DNA of 64,000 nt from Isochrysis galbana (lineage: Eukaryota; Haptophyta; Isochrysidales; Isochrysidaceae). Both the position numbers and the translations under genes were made by a program. Of this stretch, positions 1 through 9,617 are shown piece by piece (within the stretch, counting starts at the first letter, position 1; each line of letters opens with the position of its first letter). The notes beneath the pieces are model-generated. The model saw only the letters and a list, made by a program, of their open reading frames with translations, was not told the origin of the DNA and searched no databases. The stretch spans positions 9,891,124-9,955,123 of the forward strand of contig CM030932.1 of the NCBI GenBank assembly GCA_018136815.1. Reading direction: 5' to 3'.

Positions 1-33
<33 letters not shown>

Positions 34-159
34 CTTCTCTTTTCTCTCTCCCCCCCCCTTTCCTGTTTCTCTGAGAGAGAGAGAGAGAGAGAGAGAGCGG
101 AGAGAGAGAGGGAGAGCGCCGTCTCTGCGCCCGCCCCCCACCCCACGTCCACCCCCGGA
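1..159. repeat. CT/GA microsatellite upstream of the zinc-finger gene
   Basis: A CT run is followed by a C run and then a GA run, so the two halves could pair. It ends next to the start codon at 160 and is probably the 5' UTR/promoter of that gene. Confidence 0.8.
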
Positions 160-1272
160 ATGAATTCCCCGTACGATCCCCGCCTCGACGAGTGGCACGA
201 GGAGGAGGAGGCTGAGTTTGATGCCGAGGGAGAGGCCGCACTCGATGAGATTGAGAGAGAGGAGACTCGGGCACAGGCAAGCAAGCTCAGAGCGGATCAC
301 CACGCGCGCCCAGAGCAGCAAGGAGACGCTCCGCCCGTGCGCGAGGCCCCGCTCCATCAGCGCGAGCGCCAGCAGGCGCGCCCGCCTAAGCGGAGCCGGA
401 CGGACGAGCTGCATAGCCGGGGCACGCCAAAGACAACATACCAGCCGACGTATGCCGGCGGGCTCAGCCGGCTCAGCGGACATACAAGCTACAGTGGTGG
501 GCGGATCGCAGCCGACATCGACATGCGCGAGGAGCAGGAGATTGCTAGGATCGAGGCGGGACTTCCTCAGCCGCCACCAGAGACAATTGATCTGACGGGG
601 AGCGACAGGCCCATGGGGCATCAAAGCGCAATGGGCGAGCACCGCAGTGGGACCGGTACGCGAGCCGAACCGCCTTCAAGGATGTGCCCACGATGCACAG
701 GCGGACTGATGGACATTAAGGAGTCGCGCACCGCGCGCAACCCAGGACGCATGTTCTACAAATGCAACGGCTGCTCCAATTTCGAGTGGTGCGACGAGGT
801 GAGCATGGCCATCGAGTCAGGGTCCCGCAAAAGCAACTTTGATAGTGCGTTTGGCCTCGTCGGAGTGACGCACACTACGACCGATCTGAGCAACGATGTC
901 AACGTCTGCTTCAAGTGCAAGCAGCCGGGACACTGGTCCCGAAATTGCCCGAACAACTCGGCCGGCTCAGGTAGCTACGGCGGCGATAGGCTTGTCTCAG
1001 GGGTAGGTGGTCCCAGCAACGCTGGTGGTGCAAGTGCGGCATCTGCCTCGACGACATGCTTCAAGTGCAAAGGCACGGGCCATTGGGCCCGCGACTGCCC
1101 TCATGGGGACGGCGGCGCCAGTGTGTATGCCGCCGGTCGTAACTCCACTGGCAGCAGCAATTCCAGGGAATGCTTCAAGTGTGGCTTGCTTGGCCATTGG
1201 TCCAGCCGGTGCCCGAACGTGTCAACTTCGTCACGAGGCGGCGTCTCGTTTGCAGGCCCACGCCGCTTCTGA
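160..1272 (+). CDS. GRF and triple CCHC zinc-knuckle nucleic-acid-binding protein
   Basis: A 370-residue single-exon ORF starting at the first ATG after a CT/GA tract. The N-terminal half is acidic and then polar and disordered. Residues about 176-216 form a GRF-type zinc finger (CPRC, then the YKCNGC segment, ending FEWCDE). Three CCHC zinc knuckles follow at about 249-266, 300-317 and 337-354, each of the form CFKC-x4-GHW-x4-CP, separated by Gly/Ser-rich spacers. GRF plus CCHC fingers occur together in topoisomerase III alpha tails and in small algal/plant nucleic-acid-binding proteins and bind single-stranded nucleic acid. No catalytic domain is present, so a stand-alone ssDNA/RNA-binding role is inferred. 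A retroelement nucleocapsid is less likely, because no gag or pol lies nearby. Confidence 0.8.
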   Translation: MNSPYDPRLDEWHEEEEAEFDAEGEAALDEIEREETRAQASKLRADHHARPEQQGDAPPVREAPLHQRERQQARPPKRSRTDELHSRGTPKTTYQPTYAGGLSRLSGHTSYSGGRIAADIDMREEQEIARIEAGLPQPPPETIDLTGSDRPMGHQSAMGEHRSGTGTRAEPPSRMCPRCTGGLMDIKESRTARNPGRMFYKCNGCSNFEWCDEVSMAIESGSRKSNFDSAFGLVGVTHTTTDLSNDVNVCFKCKQPGHWSRNCPNNSAGSGSYGGDRLVSGVGGPSNAGGASAASASTTCFKCKGTGHWARDCPHGDGGASVYAAGRNSTGSSNSRECFKCGLLGHWSSRCPNVSTSSRGGVSFAGPRRF

Positions 1273-2050
1273 ACGCTTATGTGGACGCCATGCGATTCCG
1301 GCTCAATGGTGACCCTTGCTCCACGCACACACCACCCCCTCGCCCGTGAAGCGCGGCGTTTCCTTCAAGCATCACGTTTCACACCTTGCTCTGCGCGACT
1401 AGCTTTGTCATCGTTGGCCCACGGGCTTGAATAGTTGGTGTCGGTATGAAACAAAGCCCAAGGTGAGAGGAGTTTGAATCAAACGCCTTGAGGGCCGTGG
1501 GACGGGGCCGCGCACTGTTAGCTAGCACCGTGGGCGCTTCCATAGAGACGCATTTGTAGCCCGTACCCGTGGCAGTAGTTGTTGTGCATTCATCAAACGA
1601 GTTCATCGATCCAACAAACTGGCTAAATGAAAGCACATCTTGGCACTAGCTGCAAATGCGCATATGGGAGGTCGCCGAACGGTAGAGGAGCGGTGAGTGA
1701 GGAGGAGGAGGACTGGGCTTGGAAGCTGCAACCTCCAGCGTGCATCGGTCGTCGGTACGGCCTATATCGGGCAGTAGCCGTCGCCGAATACCGATTGATG
1801 AATGAAGAATGAAAGCAAGCCGCCATAAGGGCTTGAGAGTGAAGGCTCAAAAACCACGACGGTTCTCTTCTTGTGGAACGTGCGCTGCGAAGAGTGAAAA
1901 AAAACACATCTGAAGACCACGCACTCACGGTACCGACTCACGCCACCGCCTATACTTATACCCAGAACACTCACTCCCTTCACATTACACACTACACACT
2001 ACATACACACTACCGCCCACGCAAGCAATCTCACACCGCTGCTACTGGAG
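1273..2050. other. Intergenic stretch, no gene recognised
   Basis: Short overlapping ORFs on both strands show no recognisable domain. A cluster of CACA/CACT repeats lies near 1960-2020. Confidence 0.5.
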
Positions 2051-2059
2051 CGCGGCGGT

Positions 2060-2400
2060 GAGGGGCTCGTCCAAAGCGCGCCCGTGCTCGAGCGAGCGTG
2101 CTCCGTGCGCTCCGTGTCCGCCATCCGCCGGCTGCTGCGCGCAGGCGCCGACCCGAATGCGCGCTCCGCCGATGGCCGCTCACCGCTGATGGCCGCCGCG
2201 TGCAGTGGCCAAACGTGGCCAGTGTGGAGATTGTGGGTCGGCTGCTGGACTCGGGCGCCGACCCTGCGGTGCTCACGGTGGTCGAAGAGGCAATCGCCAG
2301 TGGGGCACCCGAGACGGCGGCGCTGATGGTCCGCCGATGCCCTGGCGTCCTGAGCAACCCCCTCACGTACGCGCTCCGGTTGAAGCGCATCATGCGCAGC
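2060..2400 (+). pseudogene. Ankyrin-repeat gene fragment, frameshifted
   Basis: One frame reads an ankyrin-type helix pair (AIRRLLRAGADPNAR then DGRSPLMAAACSG). The continuation (VEIVGRLLDSGADP, then ETAALMVRRCPG) lies in the next frame after about 2200. Only about two repeats are left and there is no clear start, so this is a broken fragment of an ankyrin-repeat gene. Related ankyrin sequence lies at 19.2 and 58.7 kb. Confidence 0.6.
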
Positions 2401-2779
2401 ACGGCGTGCGCCTGCCGAAACCCTTCATGCGCATCCGTGACGGCGTGCGGAAACTTCCATGCACACGCACGGCGTCCCCGCGGGGGGACCGATGCACACG
2501 CATCTGGCGAAACTCCAGGGTCCTCCTCCCAGCCTTCTTCCACCACACCCCGCTTCACTCTCCTCTTCCTCCTCCAACAGCCTCCTCGCTCCTTCGCCAT
2601 GGGCGCAAATTTCGAGACCAAAATCTGCAAACCTGGGCTTGAGACCATGGGGAATCCGAATCTGTGTGTCTTGCGCGTCAGTGGCAACACGGGGAACTGT
2701 TCAATTGTAATTGTGAGCGCGTACCTTACACGAATATTCATGCCTACAGCCTTCAGATGGGCAGGAATACAACACTCGG

Positions 2780-2912
2780 GTTATCCAGAGGCCTGCGAGC
2801 GCTTCGGCTTCGGCGGCTTGGGGCGGCCCCGTTGGGGCGTCGTGGCGGCGGGGCGCTGGGAGAGGGGAGCGGTCGGCGCGCGCTCCATCGCTAAAACTAT
2901 AACAATAGTTTA
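2780..2912 (-). mobile_element. LINE 5'-end fragment (MERA family)
   Basis: On the minus strand the copy starts with the hairpin AAACTAT-TGTT-ATAGTTT, then the ORF1 start codon and MERAP-type coding sequence rich in Pro/Arg. It stops after about 130 bp at the Ser-Gln-Ala-Ser region. Its ends match the full 5' region at 34266-34400 closely. It carries no 3' end of its own; a separate 3' half lies just to the right. Confidence 0.85.
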
Positions 2913-3049
2913 CGACAATAGGATCGAGGATGAGGGGTGTGAGAAAAAGACGAAGAAGATGAGCAAACTCAGCCTGCGTAGCTGGGGGTTACCGTGTGTT
3001 AGGGGGGGGAGGGGGGGGGGGGGGGTTGCTATGAGCACGCGCCGCGTCC

Positions 3050-4545
3050 TTGAGACTAAAAAAAAAATCTTCTTAAAAAAACCCGCTACGTGTGCGGCGT
3101 GAGGCAGTGTGCTTGTGTACCTCCCTACTACCCAACCTTAACCCCTAACAACCCCCTCCCCCTTCCCCAGTTCCCTCGTTAGCGGAGAAGCTGGTTCCGG
3201 GGAGGCCGCGCGCGCTGCTTCGGCCAGGAGTTGGAGAGAAGGGGGCGGGAGACTGTGGCTCGTCCTTTGCTTTCGGTGTTAGCTTTGGTTATTCTCCCTT
3301 AAATAATTTAGATTCCTTTTTTGGTAACTGCTGTGATTCCTACCCAGAGATTTAGCTGCTTTAGGTGATGTGTCGTAGGTCTAGCCCCCTTGCCGCTTGC
3401 AAGAGGTCCTCCGACGTTCCTATGTTGAAATCCTTGTCCACCGTGTACAGCGGGCTTATCATTCTCTTAATGTGTTTGTTGCTCGGGGCGTGTAACCCCA
3501 TATTCTCCCGTTGTTTTTTTAGCCTCTGAAAGAAACCGACTTTCGCTGTTACTAACAGGTGATATCTCGTGAGGATCGCTCTTAAGATCGACCTGACGGA
3601 CCTGCCGTCCGCGTTGCCATACTGAATGTTATAGAAGTCGGTTAGAATATACCTCCACGCCAAGATACCTAAGTATCCTGAGGAGGGGTGCGGTCTGTCC
3701 ACCTGATAGCAGAAAAGACGTTGGGGTATTTCGGATCCCGGCTTAAGGCAAATCCCTAAAAGTCCTTCTATGAATTCAAAGACAGGCTCCGTCGCGATAC
3801 ATGAGGCCAAGTGAGTGGAACTCTCGGGGGCTATGCCACAAAAGCGGCATGTCGGATCGTCGGCAAACCGGTTCGCCGTAGCTATTCTCCTATGTAGAAT
3901 ATGTTTAAAATGCAGATAGGAGTCCCTAGGTGTTAAAAAGTTATATTTGTACAGTTGCGATACTTGTTTCCACTTCCCCGAGAGGACCGGTAACCTTTTC
4001 TCCCATCTTAGTGTGGATTTTTGTGCTTTGGTTTTCCTCAAAGCGAGGAACGCTTTAGTCAAGACCCTGACACTCACATCCTCTAGCGTAGTTTGCGTGC
4101 CTTTTAGCGTGTACTCTTGAGGTATCGGATACGCTGTTTCCGCCGGGCCGTCGTACGCTCGTCCCCACTTCAGTGGGGTGAATAGCTCATCCGGCAATAG
4201 TTGCGGGCTGATCCGCTCGTGGATGTGGGGCTCTCCCATAACATTAAGTTGGACTTTGTGGTGATCGCCTTTTCGGCGCAGATAGAAGTTATGGTCTTTG
4301 TCCACTAGAATGTCACCTAGATCATGCGCGTCCGGATCTTCTTGAGGGACTAACTCTTGCTCCTCCGGAGGAGGAGGCGGGGGCTTCGCTTGTTTTCTAA
4401 GAAGGTCCGTATAGTCAGATGTGGTATCTACTAGTCTTGATCTAGTCCATTCGGATATCTTTTCCCACGACTTAAGAAGGGGGGCTACTGAAATGTAATT
4501 TCCTCTATGGCGTATCCACCGTTCTCCGTCCGGCAAGTAAGCCGC
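3050..4545 (-). mobile_element. LINE 3' half: ORF2 C-terminus and 3' UTR
   Basis: An open frame (3361-4536, no proper start) encodes about 390 residues of the C-terminal part of a non-LTR retrotransposon ORF2. A zf-RVT-like finger (CRFCG-x7-THLASC) lies near residue 230, followed by a conserved tail shared with the copy at 35.5-35.95 kb. The 3' UTR (about 3060-3360) is shared with the copies at 35.96-36.27 kb and 55.6-55.95 kb and ends in an A/G stretch followed by a T run on the sense strand. The reverse-transcriptase core is absent, so this copy is 5'-truncated in the usual LINE way. Confidence 0.8.
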
Positions 4546-4620
4546 GCATTCCTCTGTAGTGTATATGTCCCCCGTGTCCGGGTTAATCGTATTGTGTACG
4601 ATAACCGTCTGAAGAGACTA

Positions 4621-4795
4621 GCGGTGCGAGGGGGGACGACCCGCACCGCGTTCTTTTGGGAGCGGCATGCCTCTCTCTCTCCGCGCGCCCGATCCCTTCG
4701 TCACAGACTGGCAACCATGTGCACCACCGCGTTCTCACCGAGCCAAGGATGTCTCAAACGAAGGGAGGAGGCCTCAAGCCGACGATGATCATACT
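4621..4795 (-). repeat. Rearranged fragments of the GNAT-gene repeat
   Basis: Bases 4626-4665 match 50989-51030 (the start of the acetyltransferase gene) and bases 4697-4790 match 50527-50620 (its end). The two blocks are in the opposite order to the intact gene, as at a head-to-tail junction of two copies, about 30 bp apart. The middle of the gene is missing, so nothing functional is encoded. Confidence 0.65.
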
Positions 4796-4799
4796 TTGA

Positions 4800-5134
4800 T
4801 CATTTCGTCGGGCGCCCCCCCCCCCCCTCCTGGAGGGCACTGCGTGAGGGAGTCCGCGCCACGATTCCACGCGCGGGACGTACCCCCCTCCCCCCCCCCG
4901 TGCGCGTTTTTTCCGCGCGGACCTCCCCCCCCCCACGTGCGCGTTTTTTTCCGCGCCCCCCCCCCTCCTCACACCCGCGCGGACTCGGCCCCCTCGCGCG
5001 CGCTTTTTTGTTACCGAGCGGGAGGGCGCGCGTCCTGCGCGGGTCCTCTGTCCGACCTCCCTCGCCGCCGGTCCGACCTCCCTCGCCGCCGGTCCCCACC
5101 GCCCCCCTCTCTCTCTCTCTCCACCGCCCCCCCC
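4800..5134. other. C-rich low-complexity spacer
   Basis: Repeated poly-C runs separated by CGCG-rich words, with a duplicated CTCCCTCGCCGCCGGTC unit near 5059-5095. The long ORFs seen here come from base composition. No gene is recognised. Confidence 0.6.
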
Positions 5135-7012
5135 CAGGAAGTTGTTGGTTTCCCCCCCTACCCCCTCACGCGGAAAGGTGTCAGATTTCGTCCATTAAAA
5201 AAAACCATAGTTTGGGGGGAGGGCTAATCTGACACCTTTCCGCGTGAGGAGGGTAGGGGGGGGGAACAACAACTTTCTGGGCACCCCGCCAAGTCGTGCA
5301 GCGCCTCCAGGAAGTTGTTGGGTTTCCCCCCTACCCCCTCGCGCGGAAATGTGTCAGATTGGGAGGAGGTCCCCTTCGTGGTGTTCCTTTTGTTGTAAAC
5401 GCCCACTTGTACATGGGATTGAAATCTGACAACTCTCCGCGCGAGGGGGTAGGGGGGGGACCAAACAACTTTCTGGGGAAGTCGCACCGGCCGAGCAGCC
5501 CACCCCGCCAAGTCGTGCACCGCCTCCAGAAAGTTGTTGGTTTCCCCCCCCCCTACCCTCACGCGGAAAGGTGTCAGATTTCGTCCATTAAAAAAACGAT
5601 AGTTTGGGGGGGGAGGGCTAATCTGACACCTTTCCGCGTGAGGGGGTAGGGGGGGAAACAACAACTTTCTGGGGAATGCGCGCCGGTCGAGCAGCCCACC
5701 CCGCCAAGTCGTGCACCGCCTCCAGAAAGTTGTTGGTTTCCCCCCCTACCCCCTCACGCGGAAAGGTGTCAGATTTCGTCCATTAAAAAAAACGATAGTT
5801 TGGGGGGGGAACCAAACAACTTTCTGGGGAATGCACGTCGGCCGAGCAGCCCACCCCGCCAAGTCGTGCACCGCCTCGAGAAAGTTGTTGGTTTCCCCCC
5901 CTACCCCCTCACGCGCTGGGAGTTCTTCGTGGGCACCGGGTTCAGTGACGCGGAGTGGGCGCAGCTGCTCGCGCTGATGACCGAGGTCCGCTCCCGCCGC
6001 TTCCCTTCCGTCCGGTTTGGCACCGTCCCCAGAAAGTTGTTGGTTTTCCCCCCTACCCCCTCACGCGGAAATGTGTCAGATTTCGTCCATTAAAAAAAAC
6101 CCATAGTTTGGGGGGAGGGCTAATCCGACAACTTTCCGCGCGAGGGGGTAGGGGGGGGAAACAACAACTTTCTGGGGAAGGCACGCCGGCCGAGCAGCCC
6201 ACACCGCCAAGTCGTGCACCGCCTCCAGAAAGTTGTTGGTTTTCCTTCCTACCCCCTCACGCGGAAATGTGTCAGATTGGGAGGAGGTCCCTTACGTGGG
6301 TGTTCCTTTTGTTGTAAACGCCAACTTGTACATGGGATTGAAATCTGACATCTTTCCGCGTGAGGGGGTAGGGGGGGAAATCAACTACTTTCTGGGGGAT
6401 GCACACCGGCCGAGCAGCCTACCCCGCCAAGTCGTGCATCGTCCCCAGAAAGTTGTTGGTTTCCCCCCCTACCCCCTCACGCGGAAATGTGTCAGATTTC
6501 GTCCATTAAAAAAAACCCATAGTTTGGGGGGGGAGGGCTAATCTGACAACTTCCCGCGCGAGGGGGTAGGGGGGAAAACCAACAACTTTCTGGGGAAGGC
6601 ACGCCGGCCGAGCAGCCTACCCCGCCAAGTCGTGCACCGCCTCCAGAAAGTTGTTGGTTTTCCCCCCTACCCCCTCACGCGGAAATGTGTCAGATTGGGA
6701 GGAGGTCCCTTACGTGGGTGTTCCTTTTGTTGTAAACGCCAACTTGTACATGGGATTGAAATCTGACATCTTTCCGCGTGAGGGGGTAGGGGGGGAAATC
6801 AACTACTTTCTGGGGGATGCACACCGGCCGAGCAGCCTACCCCGCCAAGTCGTGCATCGTCCCCAGAAAGTTGTTGGTTTCCCCCCCTACCCCCTCACGC
6901 GGAAATGTGTCAGATTTCGTCCATTAAAAAAACCCATAGTTTGGGGGAGGGCTAATCTGACAACTTCCCGCGCGAGGGGGTAGGGGGGGAAACCAACAAC
7001 TTTCTGGGCCTA
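5135..7012. repeat. Array of about ten palindromic repeat units
   Basis: Each unit is an inverted repeat: a left arm (AGAAAGTTGTTGG, poly-C, CCTCACGCGGAAA, TGTCAGAT) mirrored by a right arm. Two loop types occur. Type A (ATTTCGTCCATTAAAAAAA) and type B (about 70 bp, GGGAGGAGGTCCC to GGGATTGAAA). Units begin near 5135 (A), 5309 (B), 5528 (A), 5726 (A, short right arm), 5879 (interrupted), 6029 (A), 6226 (B), 6446 (A), 6643 (B) and 6866 (A). A conserved spacer of about 50 bp (GCCGGCCGAGCAGCC, CCGCCAAGTCGTGCA) separates them. Bases 6226-6592 and 6643-7010 are nearly identical, so the last step of growth was a duplication of an A/B pair. No transposase is visible. Confidence 0.85.
5914..6028 (+). 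pseudogene. Unrelated coding-like segment inside the palindrome array
   Basis: This stretch replaces the loop and right arm of the fifth unit. It reads WEFFVGTGFSDAEWAQL and about 20 further residues without the composition of the array. The VGTGFSD core recalls the (I/V)G(T/S)GF(S/T)D element in the OB domain of ATP-dependent DNA ligases, but the match is short and the origin uncertain. Probably a captured exon fragment. Confidence 0.35.
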
Positions 7013-7094
7013 GCACGAAAGAGTTTTTTTTTAAAAAAGCAAATCGCTATTGGTCGCGGGTGCGGCAAGGGGAAAAGAAAAATGTGCCTTGCCG
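7013..7094. other. Spacer between two repeat arrays
   Basis: A short A/T-rich patch with T and A runs. No feature recognised. Confidence 0.4.
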
Positions 7095-7245
7095 GAGGCG
7101 CGCGGGTTTTGAAAGAGGCGCGCGGGTTTTGAAAGAGGCGCGCGGGTTTTGAAAGAGGCGCGCGGGTTTTGAAAGAGGCGCGCGGGTTTTGAAAGAGGCG
7201 CGCGGGTTTTGAAGGAGGCGCGCGGTTCTTGAACAAGGAGGAAGA
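7095..7245. repeat. 20-bp tandem repeat, about seven units
   Basis: The unit GAGGCGCGCGGGTTTTGAAA recurs head to tail with almost no divergence. The last units are degenerate (GAAGG, GTTCTTGAAC). Recent slippage or unequal exchange is implied. Confidence 0.9.
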
Positions 7246-7289
7246 GAGCGAGGAGAGGCAGGAGTGTGCGGGTTTCGAAGTTCCAGCCG

Positions 7290-8030
7290 CGCCCTGTCGA
7301 AAACCGCGCGCCTTCCCTCGCTCCCCTCCTCGCTCCCCTCCTCGCTCCCCTCTCGCTCTCCTCCTCGCTCTCGCTCTCCTCGCTCTCCTCGCTGCTCTCG
7401 CTCTCCTCCTCGCTCTCGCTCTCCTCGCTCTCTCCCTCGCTCTCGCCCTCGCCCTCGCTCTCGCTCTCCTCCCCCGCTCTCCCTGCTCCGTCGACTCTCC
7501 GTCCGTCGACTCTCCGCCCGCCCCCTCCGTCCGTCGACTTCTCTCCGCCCGCTCCTCGCTCCCCTCCTCGCTCCCCTCTCGCTCTCCTCCTCGCTCTCGC
7601 TCTCCTCGCTCTCCTCGCTGCTCTCGCTCTCCTCCTCTCGCCCTCGCCCTCGCTCTCGCTCTCCTCCCCCGCTCTCCCTGCTCCGTCGACTCTCCGTCCG
7701 TCGACTCTCCGCCCGCCCCCTCCGTCCGTCGACTTCTCTCCGCCCGCTCCTCGCTCCCTTCCTCGCTCCCCTCTCGCTCTCCTCCTCGCTCTCGCTCTCC
7801 TCGCTCTCCTCGCTGCTCTCGCTCTCCTCCTCTCGCTCTCGCTCTCCTCCCCCGCTCTCCCTGCTCCGTCGACTCTCCGTCCGTCGACTTCTCTCCGCCC
7901 GCCCCCTCCGTCCGTCGACTTCTCTCCGCCCGCCCCCTCCGCCCCTCCGCCCCCTCCGCCCCCTCCGCCCCCTCCGCCCCCTCCGCCCCCTCCGCCCCTC
8001 CGCCTCTCCCCTGCTTTCGCCCCAAATCTA
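7290..8030. repeat. CTC/CGCTCT-rich minisatellite with about 195-bp higher-order units
   Basis: Three higher-order copies (roughly 7360-7550, 7551-7745, 7746-7935) each hold CTCGCTCTCCTCCTCGCT words and a GTCGAC-bearing segment, followed by a CCCCCTCCG run. All six frames stay open for hundreds of codons because the words contain no stop in any frame. I do not call a protein here. Confidence 0.85.
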
Positions 8031-8350
8031 AAAAGTTCGGACGGCCATGCCCACCAGCGCTGCATCAGACGCTCACTCCAATGCCCCACACGAAGAGCGC
8101 TTCAAGCGCAAGCGCAACCAGGGGGTGACCGACTCGGAGGGCATCAATTGCTCATGGAAGCGATTCTCCTGGTCGTGCTTTCCAATCTACTCGTCGATTG
8201 CCGCCTCAGCTGGCAATGGGACGGGCACGCGTATGTAGTATCGGCCCTCCTCAACGGGAGCGCATCGCGAACCTGTTCCGACAGCTGGGCATAGACTTCG
8301 TGGAGGAAACGCCCTGGTGATTGTCGGGGGGCGGTAGCGGTAGCCGGGAT
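8031..8350. other. Unassigned sequence between minisatellite and LINE fragment
   Basis: Balanced composition with several short overlapping ORFs. Nothing is recognised, though it may be decayed retroelement coding sequence. Confidence 0.35.
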
Positions 8351-8369
8351 TCAACAATCGAAACGTTTT

Positions 8370-8399
8370 ACAACAAAAAAAAAACTGGCACCGAATGAA
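8370..8399 (+). repeat. Element-end motif shared with 51.12 kb
   Basis: The sequence ACTGGCACCGAATGAAGGCAAGGCGCCT after an A-run recurs at 51126-51153. A close variant (ACCAAATGAAGGCAAGC) occurs at 21.79 kb and, inverted, near 59.69 kb. In each case another repeat starts next to it, so it is probably the 3' end of a short dispersed element. Confidence 0.6.
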
Positions 8400-8730
8400 G
8401 GCAAGGCGCCTGATCTATCCCATAGTATTGTTTGAACGTCAGAATCTATGGCCTCCATGAACCACGCCGGCGGGGTGGACGTGGACAGCCAATATCTCGG
8501 CGTCCCGTATATTATGAAGTTCACTAGTAGGGTCCTTCCATGAATGGAGAGACTCGTCATTCCCCTCCATGTTGCGACTTTCTTTTTAAGCTTGGCGTAT
8601 AGCTTCTCCCAGAAGGAGTCATTGTCTGTTCCTTCCCAGAATGGGACTCCTAGTATGGTCGCAAATTCGCCTTCGCCGAGCGTTTTAAGATAAGCTAGCG
8701 TCTCGGGGACCTGCGCTCCCGTAAGTTGCC
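8400..8730 (-). mobile_element. LINE reverse-transcriptase fragment
   Basis: The minus strand encodes about 115 residues typical of the region after the RT palm of non-LTR elements: an ILGVPFWEGTDND-type segment, then FWEKLYAKLKKKVATWRG, SLSIHGRTLLVNFIIYG and PRYWLSTSTPP. No catalytic YxDD is left and both ends are cut. It cannot be tied to the MERA family from sequence alone. Confidence 0.7.
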
Positions 8731-8776
8731 GCGTCCTTGAGACTAAAAAGAAACAAGCATTCTGCCCTGAAAACAA

Positions 8777-8945
8777 AATTATCACCTGACCCTCTTTTGA
8801 CGGAACGCGACTTGCCCTCTGGCGAGCTCAGGAGACGGATGAGCCCATCATTTACCCGTCTCCAACTTCCACCGTGCCTCTCGCCGCTTCCCTTCCGTCC
8901 CCTCCGTTCCCATTTGAGGTAGTGGTAACCTCGGATGCCCGTCAG
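8777..8945 (+). repeat. Two short dispersed repeats side by side
   Basis: The first (about 8777-8815, CCTCTTTTGACGGAACGCGA core) recurs at 22353-22386 and, degenerate, at 22689-22726. The second (about 8845-8938, CCGCTTCCCTTCCGTCCCCT core) recurs at 37455-37545 inside the element at 36.7 kb. Both are truncated transposon pieces. Confidence 0.6.
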
Positions 8946-9617
8946 GAGGTGGAGGGAGGGGATGTAAGGGCGTCGTCGTAGCAGTGACACTAGCGTAGGC
9001 TAGCGTAGGTCGTAGGCGAGTAGTAGCCCATCTTCAGATTTTTTTTTACAACGGTACACACGTATAGCTGGTAGGCCACCATGCATGAGGCAGGGGGACA
9101 ACAAAGGACCTGGGTGTCGCGCAAAAACGATAGACAACATCAGTGGCCCGGTGAACGACAACATGCCATCATCGGATCACCGGTCGTTCCTCTGTTTCTG
9201 ATACCGCACATTAGGAGCGCACAAATGCACGGGGAAATTGATTTAAGGGCATAGACATTGCACGCGCCACATCTGGCGCGTGCGGGGCGGACTAGCACGC
9301 AAGAAAAAGGTATGGCATAGAATTTGTAGATGCAAGGGCAGGCAAATGTGCTCGCCGAGCGTGCGCACGCTCTGTGCCACGGAAGAGCCGGCATATTGCA
9401 CCGGGTGGATGGCACCACTTGATTTTCCGGTGGCGTATAGCTCAGCTCTCGTGAGTACAACTCTCGTTCTTCAGGCGGGAGCACCATCCGCGGTATAGTT
9501 GTGGACGCTCTAGCTTCCAACTGGTCCGTGAGCCCTCGAGATCGCTCACAGCCTCACTCAGCTCAGCATCGGTCAGAAGACGGATGCAAAGCTTCAGTGG
9601 CCTACCTCTTTGTCTAC
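8946..9617. other. Intergenic stretch downstream of NOP56
   Basis: No domain is recognised. It should hold the NOP56 3' UTR. Confidence 0.4.

Noticed and set aside
6952-8294. Long ORFs of 255-357 residues on both strands
   Set aside because: They lie over the stop-free CTC/CGC minisatellite and the palindrome array. All frames are open and no domain is present.
8047-8294. Short plus-strand ORFs after the minisatellite
   Set aside because: No conserved domain, and they overlap decayed repeat sequence.
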